From Polaribacter sp. Z022 (lineage in GTDB: Bacteria > Bacteroidota > Bacteroidia > Flavobacteriales > Flavobacteriaceae), in the NCBI RefSeq assembly GCF_023555495.1, contig NZ_JALCZO010000001.1, positions 1 through 64,000 on the forward strand: a stretch of DNA of 64,000 nt, read 5' to 3'. How positions within the stretch are numbered: position 1 is the first letter of the stretch; every line of letters begins with the position of its first letter. The notes below the pieces were generated by a model that saw only the letters and a list, made by a program, of their open reading frames with translations, ran no database searches and was not told where the DNA came from. Made by a program: the position numbers and the translations under genes. Below are positions 1 to 8,730 of the stretch, in pieces.

Positions 1-1742
1 AACTTGTTCATTGTACTTGGTAAACTAGTTAGATAATAAGTATAAATTCCGTTTTCATAAGAACGCATATTCTCTATATAAAGCTCTTTTAAACTTGATA
101 AATCACCTATCTCATCTGGTAAAACAGAAATCTTATTGTTCGAGCTATATTGTGATAAATGCAACTTCTCTAAACTTGTTAAACCTCCTATTGTTGTTGG
201 TAAAACTGTTAACTCATTACCTTGTAATTGTAATTCTATTAAACTCGTTAAACCATTTATGGTACTTGGTAAAGTTGTTAATCTGTTGTTATACAGTTTT
301 AATGATGTTAATTTATTTAGATTCCCAATATTAGTAGGTAATTTTGTTAATTGATTGTTATAAAGTGTTAACTCTTCTAAAAGTGCCAAATCACTTAAAT
401 CTTCAGGTAAATCAGTATTAAAACTTTGGTTATCTTCTCCTAATCTATTATTATGTAAACGCAAGTGTTTTAGCTTAGTAAAACCACCTAAACCAGCTAC
501 AACTTGTAATTCATTATTGTTTAAATACAAAGTTTCAAGTTCTTTTAAATTAGCAAAAGCTGCTGGAGTGTTTGATAATTGACAATTAGCAAAATCTAAA
601 TAAGTTAATTTCGTTAACAAACCTAATTCTGTTGGAATACTTGCAATATTATTTGGTGCTGCAACCAATCTTGTTAACTCTGTTAAATTTCCAATTTCTG
701 GAGGCAAAAGCGTAATTACTGTGTTACCAAATTCTAGTTTATTTAATTTAGACAAATTACCAATTGTTGTTGGTAACAAATCAATTTTAGTTTTATTAAA
801 AGTTAAAGAATTAAGTTCAGATAAATTACCAATACTTGTTGGCAAAGTTGTTATACTATTATTAATATCTAAATTTAAAAGTGTTAATTTAGAGATGTTT
901 CCTATTTCAGTTGGTAAATTATTTATGGAATTGGATGATAAATTCAATTCTAACAACTCAGTGAAATCATCAATTTCTTGAGGAATAGCTCCATTTAATC
1001 CCATACCAGACAAGTAAAGTTTGGTTATTTTTCTCACACCATTAAATTCTGATGTTTCAAATCCTTTTGTGTCTGTTGGTGAAGCTCCAGATGTTAATTC
1101 TGTACTAGAGTATGTTCTGTATGACCATGAATCTCCATTAGTTGCTACATAAATTGCTTGCAAAGCAGCTCTTTCTGAATCATCTAATTTTGACATACCA
1201 TTACAATTATCTGTAATTTTTACACCTAAATCAAAATTATCCATAGACAAATTATCATAATAACTTAAACTTGTTGTTGGCACTTCTACACATCCTAAAT
1301 TTGGTGTGTCTTTAATATTTAGAACTAATGATTTATGCAACTTCAAACTGCTTATTGCTGTATTGTTTAAAGTTAAATTTGTATAATAAATTGATTCTTG
1401 ACTTAAATCAACAACTCCAGAAATTGTTGAATTATTCCCCACATTTAATGCAGTTAATCTTGTTAAATCAGATAAACTTACCAAGATCCCTGATAAATTG
1501 TTTTGAGGTAAATTAATTTCTGTAACATAGTCTATTCCTGATATAGTAGTAATTACAATTCCATTCCATGTAGATACATCAGAAGAAGAATTAGGATCAG
1601 TATCCCAATTTGTATTATTAGTCCAGTTATCACCATCAGTAGCATTGTAAAAATTTATTAACGCTTGCCTTTCTGCTTGTGAAACTTGTGCTTTTATGGC
1701 TATAGAAATAAAAGCAAATAAGATTAGTAAATTAGTTTTCAT
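1..1742 (-). CDS. Secreted leucine-rich-repeat protein, 3' end outside window
   Basis: The frame is open from the ATG at 1742 to the window edge (580 codons), so the C-terminus is missing. The N-terminus is a signal peptide (MKTNLLILFAFISIAIKA, then QVSQAERQAL). Two blocks of the form 'ER.AL..iY.AT.GD.W' (around residues 24-34 and 180-192) resemble the cap found in front of bacterial and plant-type LRRs. From about residue 235 there are roughly a dozen repeats of about 23 residues with the pattern L-P-x-x-I-G-N-L-x-x-L-x-x-L-x-L-x-x-N. Such proteins in Bacteroidota are usually exported surface proteins, often with a type IX secretion tail, which would lie beyond the window. Ligand and role are unknown. 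It is divergent from asnS with 178 bp between them. Confidence 0.9.
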   Translation of the reverse strand, partial: MKTNLLILFAFISIAIKAQVSQAERQALINFYNATDGDNWTNNTNWDTDPNSSSDVSTWNGIVITTISGIDYVTEINLPQNNLSGILVSLSDLTRLTALNVGNNSTISGVVDLSQESIYYTNLTLNNTAISSLKLHKSLVLNIKDTPNLGCVEVPTTSLSYYDNLSMDNFDLGVKITDNCNGMSKLDDSERAALQAIYVATNGDSWSYRTYSSTELTSGASPTDTKGFETSEFNGVRKITKLYLSGMGLNGAIPQEIDDFTELLELNLSSNSINNLPTEIGNISKLTLLNLDINNSITTLPTSIGNLSELNSLTFNKTKIDLLPTTIGNLSKLNKLEFGNTVITLLPPEIGNLTELTRLVAAPNNIASIPTELGLLTKLTYLDFANCQLSNTPAAFANLKELETLYLNNNELQVVAGLGGFTKLKHLRLHNNRLGEDNQSFNTDLPEDLSDLALLEELTLYNNQLTKLPTNIGNLNKLTSLKLYNNRLTTLPSTINGLTSLIELQLQGNELTVLPTTIGGLTSLEKLHLSQYSSNNKISVLPDEIGDLSSLKELYIENMRSYENGIYTYYLTSLPSTMNK

Positions 1743-1764
1743 AATATTTGTTTTGAGTATTTTT

Positions 1765-1772
1765 CAAATATA
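1765..1772 (-). promoter_or_regulatory. Candidate -7 element for the LRR gene
   Basis: On the minus strand this reads TATATTTG, a full match to the Bacteroidota -7 consensus TAnnTTTG, 22 bp before the ATG at 1742. No convincing -33 TTTG was found at the expected 19-21 bp spacing, so this is tentative. Confidence 0.35.
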
Positions 1773-1920
1773 ATTGACAATTAACCTCTTTTCTATACCT
1801 ACTTATAAGGATATTTTTATAAAAAAACTACTTTGAAATATCATTGTAATTATAGTATCAAAAAAGTATCTTTACCCTTTAATAAAAGACAGATTTATAT
1901 CAATTTTAATATTTTAGGAT

Positions 1921-3357
1921 ATGATAAACAGTAATGTTGCCGAACTTTTAAAATCGGAAGGACTACTATTACAACAAGTACAACTTAAAGGATGGGTTAG
2001 AACATTTAGAAGCAATCGTTTTATTGCTTTAAATGATGGTTCTACCATAAATAATATACAATGTGTTTTAGATTTTGAAAACACAAATGAAGAAACGTTA
2101 AAAAGAATAAATACAGGAGCTGCCATTTCTATTAAAGGAACATTAGCCGAAAGCCAAGGAAGAGGACAATCTGTAGAAATACAAGTTTCTGAAATTGAAG
2201 TTTTAGGAGATTCTAATCCAGATGAATACCCAATTCAGCCTAAAAAACATAGTTTCGAGTTTTTACGTGAAAACGCTCACTTAAGAATGAGAACTAACAC
2301 TTTTAGTGCTGTAATGCGTGTACGTTCTAAATTGTCTTTTGCCGTTCATCAATACTTTCAAGAAAGAGATTTTAATTACGTAAACACTCCAATTGTTACT
2401 GGTTCTGATGCAGAAGGTGCAGGAGAAATGTTTAGAGTTACTACATTTAAAGACAATGAAGCTCCATTAACAGAAGATGGTAAGGTAGATTACACAAAAG
2501 ACTTTTTTGGTAAAGAAACTAACCTTACAGTTTCTGGACAATTAGAAGCAGAAGCTTATGCAATGTCTTTAGGTAAAGCCTATACATTTGGACCAACTTT
2601 TAGAGCAGAAAACTCTAACACAACAAGACATTTAGCAGAATTTTGGATGATTGAACCAGAAGTTGCTTTTATGGATTTAGATGGAAACATGGATCTTGCT
2701 GAAGACTTCATAAAATATGTTTTAAACTCTATTTTAGAAAGTTGTAAAGACGATTTAGCTTTTCTAGACCAACGTTTAACACAAGAAGAAAAAAGCAAAC
2801 CTCAAGCTCAAAGAAGCGAAATGAGTTTGTTAGAAAAACTTCGTTTTGTTGCAGATAACAATTTTAAAAGAGTTTCTTATACAGAAGCAATTGATATTCT
2901 TAGAAATTCTAAACCTAATAAAAAGAAGAAATTTCAATTTCCAATTAACGAATGGGGTGCTGATTTACAATCTGAACACGAACGTTATTTGGTAGAAAAA
3001 CACTTTAAATGTCCTGTAATTTTATTTGATTACCCAGCAAACATTAAAGCATTTTACATGCGTTTAAATGATGATGGAAAAACTGTAAGAGCTATGGATG
3101 TTTTATTTCCAGGAATTGGAGAAATTGTTGGAGGAGCTCAACGTGAAGAAAGGTATGATGTTTTAGTTGAAAAAATGAAAGCAATGAATATCGATGAAAA
3201 AGAACTTTGGTGGTATTTAGATCTTAGAAAATTTGGAACCGCAGTTCATTCTGGTTTCGGTTTAGGATTTGAAAGATTAGTTCAGTTTGTTACAGGAATG
3301 GGTAATATTAGAGACGTAATTCCTTTTCCAAGAACTCCACAAAACGCAGAATTTTAA
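1921..3357 (+). CDS. asnS: Asparaginyl-tRNA synthetase
   Basis: Charges tRNA-Asn with asparagine in the cytoplasm. At 478 residues it has the usual size of bacterial AsnRS. An N-terminal OB-fold anticodon-binding domain (about 18-105, with [15 protein letters not shown]) is followed by the class II catalytic core: motif 2 around residue 226 ([21 protein letters not shown] spans it) and motif 3 near residue 444 ([12 protein letters not shown]). The AsnRS rather than AspRS assignment rests on the compact length and the lack of a GAD insertion domain. The ATG follows a short AT-rich leader; rpoN starts 24 bp after the stop and is probably cotranscribed. Confidence 0.97.
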   Translation: MINSNVAELLKSEGLLLQQVQLKGWVRTFRSNRFIALNDGSTINNIQCVLDFENTNEETLKRINTGAAISIKGTLAESQGRGQSVEIQVSEIEVLGDSNPDEYPIQPKKHSFEFLRENAHLRMRTNTFSAVMRVRSKLSFAVHQYFQERDFNYVNTPIVTGSDAEGAGEMFRVTTFKDNEAPLTEDGKVDYTKDFFGKETNLTVSGQLEAEAYAMSLGKAYTFGPTFRAENSNTTRHLAEFWMIEPEVAFMDLDGNMDLAEDFIKYVLNSILESCKDDLAFLDQRLTQEEKSKPQAQRSEMSLLEKLRFVADNNFKRVSYTEAIDILRNSKPNKKKKFQFPINEWGADLQSEHERYLVEKHFKCPVILFDYPANIKAFYMRLNDDGKTVRAMDVLFPGIGEIVGGAQREERYDVLVEKMKAMNIDEKELWWYLDLRKFGTAVHSGFGLGFERLVQFVTGMGNIRDVIPFPRTPQNAEF

Positions 3358-3381
3358 TCAGTTTTTTGTATATTTAAATCT

Positions 3382-4839
3382 ATGCTAAAACAAAGTTTAC
3401 AATATAAACTCTTACAAAAATTATCTCCTCAACAAATTCAGTTGATGAAATTAATTCAATTGCCTACACAAGCTTTTGAAGAACGTTTAAAACAAGAAAT
3501 TGAGGAGAATCCTGCTTTAGATACTGGTAAAGATGAATCTGATTCTTTTGATGAAGATTTATCTAATGAATATGATGATACTGGTAATGAAAAGATAGAG
3601 GCAGAAGACATTAATATTGATGAGTATTTAAGTGATGATGAAATACCAAACTATAAAACTCAAGCCAATAATTATTCGTCTGATGATGAAGAAAAAAGTG
3701 TTCCTTATGCAGCAGGAACAAGTTTTCATCAATCATTAAAAAATCAATTAAACACCTACAGTTTTGACGAAGAAGAAAAAGCTATTGCAGAGTTTTTAGT
3801 GGGTAGTATTGATGATAGTGGTTATATAAGAAGAGATATTTTAGACTTGGTAGATGATTTAGCATTTACAGCTAATGTTTTTACAACCGAAGAAAAAGTT
3901 ATTTCTATTTTAAAAAGAGTAATTCACACTTTAGATCCTATAGGTGTTGGTGCTAGAGATTTAAAAGAATGTTTAATTATTCAACTTAAAAGAAAAGAAA
4001 CAACTAAAATTAGAACATTAGCTATCAATGTTTTAGAATCTGCTTTTGACCATTTTGTTAAAAAACATTATAAAAAACTACAAGAAAAGTTTCATATTTC
4101 TGAGGATGAATTAAAAGAAGTTAATAACGAAATTTCTAAGTTAAATCCTAAACCTGGTAGTTCTTATGCTGGTAATAATAAAATTGCAGAACAGATTGTT
4201 CCAGATTTTTCTATAAAACTTGTAGATGGAGAATTAGATCTAACTTTAAATGCAAGAAATGCTCCAGAGTTGCATATATCTAGAGAGTACAACAATATGC
4301 TTAAAGGCTATCAAGAATCTACTGTTAAGAGCAAATCTCAAAAAGATGCAGTATTCTTTATCAAACAAAAATTAGATGCTGCAAAATGGTTTATTGACGC
4401 TATAAAACAACGTCAGCAAACTCTTTTGGTTACTATGAACACTATTATGCATTATCAATATGATTATTTTTTAACTGGAGATGAAAGAAAGTTAAAACCT
4501 ATGATTTTAAAAGATATTGCAGATAAAATAAATATGGATGTTTCTACAGTTTCTAGAGTTGCAAATAGTAAATATGTATCTACACCTTATGGTACAAAAT
4601 TGATAAAAGAATTCTTTTCTGAATCAATGAAAAATGAAAAAGGTGAAGATGTTTCTACTAAAGAAATTAAAAAAATATTAGAAAACGTAGTTGCAGAAGA
4701 AAACAAGAAAAAACCTTTAACTGATGAAAAATTAGCTACTATTTTAAAAGAAAAAGGATATCCAATTGCTAGAAGAACTGTTGCTAAATATAGAGAACAG
4801 TTAGATTTACCTGTAGCTCGTTTAAGAAAAGAAATTTAG
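3382..4839 (+). CDS. rpoN: RNA polymerase sigma-54 factor
   Basis: Alternative sigma factor that needs enhancer-binding ATPases to open promoters with -24/-12 elements. Region I is at the N-terminus (LKQSLQYKLLQKLSPQQIQL, residues 2-21), followed by an acidic region II (about 50-115), the core-binding domain, a helix-turn-helix around 378-400 (DIADKINMDVSTVSRVANSK), and the diagnostic RpoN box ARRTVAKYRE at about 463-472. Length 485 is normal. No sigma-54 activator is encoded in this window. The stop codon TAG overlaps the GTG start of the next gene by one base, which suggests translational coupling. Confidence 0.97.
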   Translation: MLKQSLQYKLLQKLSPQQIQLMKLIQLPTQAFEERLKQEIEENPALDTGKDESDSFDEDLSNEYDDTGNEKIEAEDINIDEYLSDDEIPNYKTQANNYSSDDEEKSVPYAAGTSFHQSLKNQLNTYSFDEEEKAIAEFLVGSIDDSGYIRRDILDLVDDLAFTANVFTTEEKVISILKRVIHTLDPIGVGARDLKECLIIQLKRKETTKIRTLAINVLESAFDHFVKKHYKKLQEKFHISEDELKEVNNEISKLNPKPGSSYAGNNKIAEQIVPDFSIKLVDGELDLTLNARNAPELHISREYNNMLKGYQESTVKSKSQKDAVFFIKQKLDAAKWFIDAIKQRQQTLLVTMNTIMHYQYDYFLTGDERKLKPMILKDIADKINMDVSTVSRVANSKYVSTPYGTKLIKEFFSESMKNEKGEDVSTKEIKKILENVVAEENKKKPLTDEKLATILKEKGYPIARRTVAKYREQLDLPVARLRKEI

Positions 4840-5438
4840 TGAAATTTTATAAATTCATATCAGTAATGTTACACCCAATTGTTATACCTACAATTGGAAT
4901 AATATTGTACTTTTTATTGATACCAAGTGGATTTAATAGTAACCAAAAATACGCAGTTTTGGGCTTAATTTTTGTTACAACTTATATTATACCTCTAGTT
5001 ATTCTAATACTTTTTAAGAAATTAAAATTAATTAAGTCTTTTAAAGCAGAAAGTATTAAAGAAAGAAAAGTGCCAATTGCAATGATGATTGTACTTTTTT
5101 ATCTTCTTGGAAATACATTAAAAGATATATCTAATTTATTTGATTTAGGATTACTTTTTTATGCTACAACTTTAGGTTTAATTTTTATTTATATATTTTT
5201 TGCATTTAAAATTAAAGCTAGCCTTCACCTACTTTCTTTAGGTCTAACAACAAGTTTCTTTATAATTCTTAATTATATATATAACGAAAATTTAAATATA
5301 ATAATTATAGGTTGTTTATTATTAGCAGGTATGCTTGGTACTGCAAGATTGCACTTAAAAGCACACACTCAAACTGAAGTTTATCTAGGTTTTCTTTTTG
5401 GATTTATATCTCCATTGATCGTTTTTTATATTTTATAA
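4839..5438 (+). CDS. PAP2-like integral membrane protein
   Basis: 199 residues with about six hydrophobic segments, so an inner-membrane protein. The C-terminal part contains R-L-H-L-K-A-H-T-Q-T-E-V-Y-L-G (from about residue 169), which has the R-x5-H-x3-D/E spacing of the third PAP2 phosphatase motif with Glu in place of Asp; the earlier KxxxxxxRP and PSGH motifs are not seen. I infer a divergent or inactive PAP2 relative rather than a proven lipid phosphatase. The GTG start at 4839 overlaps the rpoN stop (tagtg); the next in-frame ATG is at 4866. Its stop lies inside a long palindrome shared with the convergent gene. Confidence 0.7.
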   Translation: MKFYKFISVMLHPIVIPTIGIILYFLLIPSGFNSNQKYAVLGLIFVTTYIIPLVILILFKKLKLIKSFKAESIKERKVPIAMMIVLFYLLGNTLKDISNLFDLGLLFYATTLGLIFIYIFFAFKIKASLHLLSLGLTTSFFIILNYIYNENLNIIIIGCLLLAGMLGTARLHLKAHTQTEVYLGFLFGFISPLIVFYIL

Positions 5439-5449
5439 AATATAAAAAA
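5422..5449. terminator. 28-bp perfect AT palindrome over two convergent stop codons
   Basis: Positions 5422-5435 are the exact reverse complement of 5436-5449, with no spacer and no G or C. Both stop codons (5436-5438 plus, 5433-5435 minus) lie in it, and both proteins end in the same four residues FYIL because the same palindrome is read from both sides. With T6 runs on both strands it may act as a weak bidirectional terminator, although a hairpin with only A-U pairs would be weak. Confidence 0.55.
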
Positions 5450-6110
5450 TTAACCCAAATTTCAATATTTTAGTATTTATAGACTCTCCATTAATAGTAC
5501 TGTTTTCAAAAACTGGAGTTAAACCATAAAATACATTTATGTTAAACTCATCATATCCTGCAGAAAGAGTTAAACCATATTGCAATTTAGTAAAGCTTGT
5601 AATATTTGTATAATTATTACGAATATTATTAGTATCATCAAACTGAAAATTATTTGAAAGATTGTATATAAATTTAATCCCAGTATAAATTCTCCAAAAA
5701 TCATACTCATTTACAGAAGAAGTTCTCCATCTTAATTCTAAAGGAAATTCTAAATTATGAGATTTAAAAATATTACCACTTATTGAACTGTCACTAGAAA
5801 AATTAGAAATATTATTGATTTCTTCTACTTTTAAATTATGATTAAAATAATCAAACCCATAACCTACACCACCAGCAATAGAAATACTACCCTGTCTGTT
5901 TAAAATTATATCTTTTATAAAACCAGTAGAAAAAGAATAAGAAAAATTACTTTTTGATATTAGTGAGGGTTGGTCATAAAATTGTGCATAAGAAATAGAA
6001 GCATAAATTTGATCATCTGCATACTTATCACCTACATTTAAGGAATCTTTTTGTGCATTAGAAGAAATAATAAAACCCAATAAAAAAAATAAACTTACAA
6101 CTGTTTTCAT
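5433..6110 (-). CDS. Outer-membrane beta-barrel (porin-like) protein
   Basis: 225 residues from the ATG at 6110, chosen because it begins a clean signal peptide (MKTVVSLFFLLGFIISSNA-QKD); a longer frame to 6140 only adds residues before it. The mature part is made of alternating polar/hydrophobic strands with aromatic girdles (SISYAQFYDQP, GGVGYGFDYF, LQYGLTLSAGYDEFNINVFYG) and ends in a strand finishing with a hydrophobic residue, typical of the small PorT/OmpX-like barrels of Bacteroidota. Specific function unknown. It lies downstream of the ExbD operon but behind that operon's terminator, so it is probably transcribed alone. Confidence 0.7.
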   Translation of the reverse strand: MKTVVSLFFLLGFIISSNAQKDSLNVGDKYADDQIYASISYAQFYDQPSLISKSNFSYSFSTGFIKDIILNRQGSISIAGGVGYGFDYFNHNLKVEEINNISNFSSDSSISGNIFKSHNLEFPLELRWRTSSVNEYDFWRIYTGIKFIYNLSNNFQFDDTNNIRNNYTNITSFTKLQYGLTLSAGYDEFNINVFYGLTPVFENSTINGESINTKILKFGLIFYIL

Positions 6111-6177
6111 ATTCAAAATAAACGTACAATAAAGATACAATATTTCATAATTAACATCTAACTTAAAATAAAGTCAT

Positions 6178-6213
6178 AAAAAAAAGGATAATTCAAATGA
6201 ATTATCCTTTTTT
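6178..6213 (-). terminator. Intrinsic terminator of the exbB-exbD operon
   Basis: Arms 6186-6195 (GGATAATTCA) and 6198-6207 pair perfectly around a 2-nt loop, flanked by A8 (6178-6185) and T6 (6208-6213). On the minus strand the hairpin is followed by a U-rich run, 17 bp after the last exbD stop. Confidence 0.85.
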
Positions 6214-6230
6214 AAATTATATACTTTTAA

Positions 6231-6692
6231 TTATTCAGCTGTTTTAGAAGCAGAATAACTAATTTTAAGAGCGTTAACATCTCTTAATTTTAATCTAATA
6301 TCAGTAATAGTACCTACACTAGATTCTTTATCAGCTTTTATTGATGTTGTCATAAAAGGAACCTCAGCTTCAGAAACTTTAGATCTTGCATTTATAATAA
6401 ACGCTGGTACATCTTCTGGCTTACCAATCTTATCATTTAACTGAATTCTGTTATAACTAACACCATACTTTGCATCTTTAGCTTTACCTACATAAATTGT
6501 AGTAACTAAACTTTTATGCTCTAACTTTTTTACTTCTGATGCAGATGGTAATCTTGGAGTATCAATTTGTAAAGAAGTTTCTCTCATGGTAGTAGTAACC
6601 ATAAAGAAAAATAACAACATAAATACAATGTCTGGTAAGGCAGCAGTATTAACTGCTGGCATTCCTTTTTTCTTTTTTCTAAACTTAGACAT
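6231..6692 (-). CDS. exbD: Biopolymer transport protein ExbD/TolR
   Basis: 153 residues. A single transmembrane helix near residues 18-38 carries the conserved proton-path Asp (NTAALPDIVFMLLFFFMVTT, D21), followed by a periplasmic domain. With ExbB and the second ExbD it should form an inner-membrane proton channel that energises TonB for outer-membrane transport, or a Tol/gliding-type motor. The C-terminal VGTITDIRLKLRDVNALKISYS is the usual end of the Bacteroidota family. Last gene of a four-gene operon; 18 bp separate it from the upstream exbD. Confidence 0.93.
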   Translation of the reverse strand: MSKFRKKKKGMPAVNTAALPDIVFMLLFFFMVTTTMRETSLQIDTPRLPSASEVKKLEHKSLVTTIYVGKAKDAKYGVSYNRIQLNDKIGKPEDVPAFIINARSKVSEAEVPFMTTSIKADKESSVGTITDIRLKLRDVNALKISYSASKTAE

Positions 6693-6710
6693 ATTGTTAA
6701 ATTTTAAAGA

Positions 6711-7331
6711 TTAATTTGTAGGCTCAGCATCCGAAATAATTTGCGGATAACTTGTTTTGATAAAATCAACTTTCTTTTTTAAATCTTCATTGTTTTTATC
6801 ATCTTTATAAGCCTCTTCTAACTCAGCAAAAGGAATTCTGTATTTCTCAACACTTAACCTATTTCTTAATTTAGCATAAGCTTTTAACAACTGGTCTTGA
6901 ACTGTTAAATATGTTCCATACTCTGTTAACCTATCACTTTGTACCGAAATAATTGCTTTGTTTGGGTGATCTGAAGAAGACTCACTTTTTTCACCTTTAC
7001 AATAATTACACGGTCCAGTAGCGACACCATTTTCAACTTTACCTTCACCTCCACCATTATCAATGAAAGCAATAGCAGCTTCTTGAAGATCTTTAATTTC
7101 CATTCTTTCGCCTTCAACTAAAAGCTCATTATTTCTATTAATGTTTACTTCAAAAATGTTCTTCTCTTTAATAACCGGTGGCACATAATCTGCTGGCGGT
7201 TTTTCAGATAATTTTTTAGATACACCAGAATCTACATTCATGGTTGTTGTCACTAAAAAAAAGATTAACAGCAAGAAGGCAATATCTGCCATAGAACCTG
7301 CATTAATTTCGGGATTCTCTCTTCTTGCCAT
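6711..7331 (-). CDS. exbD: Biopolymer transport protein ExbD/TolR, long form with Cys-rich loop
   Basis: 206 residues. N-terminal motif INAGSMADIAFLLLIFFLVT with the channel Asp at residue 16, then a periplasmic domain longer than in the partner ExbD. Residues about 105-125 hold an extra loop with C-x2-C (GPCNYCKGEKSESSSDHPNK); two cysteines three apart in the periplasm could be redox-active or bind a metal, but nothing else supports that. Pairs of different exbD genes are common in Bacteroidota TonB operons. Four bp separate its start from the preceding gene's stop. Confidence 0.92.
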   Translation of the reverse strand: MARRENPEINAGSMADIAFLLLIFFLVTTTMNVDSGVSKKLSEKPPADYVPPVIKEKNIFEVNINRNNELLVEGERMEIKDLQEAAIAFIDNGGGEGKVENGVATGPCNYCKGEKSESSSDHPNKAIISVQSDRLTEYGTYLTVQDQLLKAYAKLRNRLSVEKYRIPFAELEEAYKDDKNNEDLKKKVDFIKTSYPQIISDAEPTN

Positions 7332-7335
7332 ACAG

Positions 7336-7791
7336 TTATGATTTTATAAGTCCTTTTACTAAGTCTAATACAAAGAACGCTCCTGCTACTAATAGCAATA
7401 AAACGCTATAGTAAATTCCTGTTCCTACCCATTGATTAGAAGATGCTCCTTCTTCTCCTCCTTCTAATATTTTACCAGCAGAGTCCATAACTACATTACT
7501 GTCTGCTAAGAAGTAAGCGAATACTAAAACAATTCCTAAAATAGCTACACCTAAAAATGTCTTTTTTAAATTATCAGGATTTCTAAAAAGTCCTAATAAA
7601 GAAAGAATTAAAGTTGCTCCAATAGCAAAGTATAACAACACTGTAGAGAAAGTAACAATACTTCCTACAGCACCACTCAATGCTTCTGTGTCATCACCAT
7701 CAGTTATAAAAATTCTGATGAAGAGAAACGCTCCAATTACAGCTATTAAAGCTATAAAAATGCTTAAAAATTTTGATAAATTACTCTTCAT
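7336..7791 (-). CDS. Four-helix membrane protein of the exb operon
   Basis: 151 residues with about four hydrophobic segments (FLSIFIALIAVIGAFLFIRI, IVTFSTVLLYFAIGATLILS, TFLGVAILGIVLVFAYFLAD, YYSVLLLLVAGAFFVLDLV). It sits between exbB and exbD with gaps of 8 and 4 bp. A small membrane protein in this place is a regular part of Bacteroidota exbB-x-exbD-exbD operons, so I infer a role in assembling or stabilising the channel; the family has no known biochemical function that I can name. Confidence 0.8.
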   Translation of the reverse strand: MKSNLSKFLSIFIALIAVIGAFLFIRIFITDGDDTEALSGAVGSIVTFSTVLLYFAIGATLILSLLGLFRNPDNLKKTFLGVAILGIVLVFAYFLADSNVVMDSAGKILEGGEEGASSNQWVGTGIYYSVLLLLVAGAFFVLDLVKGLIKS

Positions 7792-7799
7792 AATATATC

Positions 7800-8522
7800 T
7801 TATTTTTTATATTTTACTAATAAATCGATTAATTGAATAGACGCATCTTCCATGTTGTTTACGATACTATCAATTTTTGATACGATATAATTATAAAAAA
7901 TCTGTAAAATAATTGCTACAATTAAACCAAATACAGTTGTTAATAAGGCTACTTTAATACCTACTGCCACAACTCCTGGAGAAATATCATTTGCTACTGC
8001 AATCATATCAAAAGCCTGAATCATCCCGATTACAGTACCCATAAACCCAAGCATTGGTGCTAAAGCAATAAATAAAGATAACCAAGAAATATTTTTCTCT
8101 AAAAGTCCCATTTGAACTCCTCCATAAGAAACTACTGCTTTTTCAGCTGCATCAACTCCTTCATCTACTCTATCTAAACCTTGGTAAAAGATAGATGCTA
8201 CTGGTCCTTTTGAGTTTCTACAAACTTCTTTTGCTGCTTCTATACCTCCTGAACTTAAAGCATCATCTACTTTTGCTACTAATTTCTTAGTATTAGTTGT
8301 AGCCATGTTTAAATAAATAATTCTTTCAATTGCGATAGCTAAACCTAAAATTAAGGCTACTAATACAATTCCCATAAATTCTGGACCTCCTTCAATAAAA
8401 CGTTGTTTTAATTCTTGGTGGAAAGTTTTTGATTCTTCAGCTGCTTCTTGTGCGAAAGTTGATTGAATAGCTCCAAAAAACATAAATCCTGCTATAGAAA
8501 GGACATTTACTACTTTTTTCAT
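7800..8522 (-). CDS. exbB: MotA/TolQ/ExbB proton channel protein
   Basis: 240 residues. It begins with a signal-peptide-like segment (MKKVVNVLSIAGFMFFGAIQ...TFAQ), then TM1 (MGIVLVALILGLAIAIERII), a cytoplasmic loop (GLDRVDEGVDAAEKAVVSYG), and the conserved TM2-TM3 block (WLSLFIALAPMLGFMGTVIG and SPGVVAVGIKVALLTTVFGL) that lines the proton channel with the ExbD Asp. First gene of the operon 8522 to 6231. The 208 bp upstream show no clear TAnnTTTG promoter. Confidence 0.95.
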   Translation of the reverse strand: MKKVVNVLSIAGFMFFGAIQSTFAQEAAEESKTFHQELKQRFIEGGPEFMGIVLVALILGLAIAIERIIYLNMATTNTKKLVAKVDDALSSGGIEAAKEVCRNSKGPVASIFYQGLDRVDEGVDAAEKAVVSYGGVQMGLLEKNISWLSLFIALAPMLGFMGTVIGMIQAFDMIAVANDISPGVVAVGIKVALLTTVFGLIVAIILQIFYNYIVSKIDSIVNNMEDASIQLIDLLVKYKK

Positions 8523-8730
8523 CTTTGTTATAATTAATTTTAATAGTTAACGGGTTATAATGTAATAATATTTTATTTCAAAAAAATTAGAAAGCTAATT
8601 TAAAATTAAAATTTTAAGCATAACTTCCTTTTGTCTTTTTGAGACTGCCAAGTAACAAAAAATTATTGAGGATTTAAAAAAAAAATCAATCTATTTATGC
8701 ATTAAACGTTGATTTTCTTCAATTATACAA

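Noticed and set aside
4839-5438. Calling this gene a PAP2 phosphatase outright
   Set aside because: Only the third motif is recognisable and its Asp is replaced by Glu; the first two catalytic motifs are missing.
8640-8720. AATCAA ... TTGATT inverted motif upstream of exbB
   Set aside because: The arms are about 20 bp apart, not 4, and no -7 element lies at the distance seen for the real FNR-like sites.
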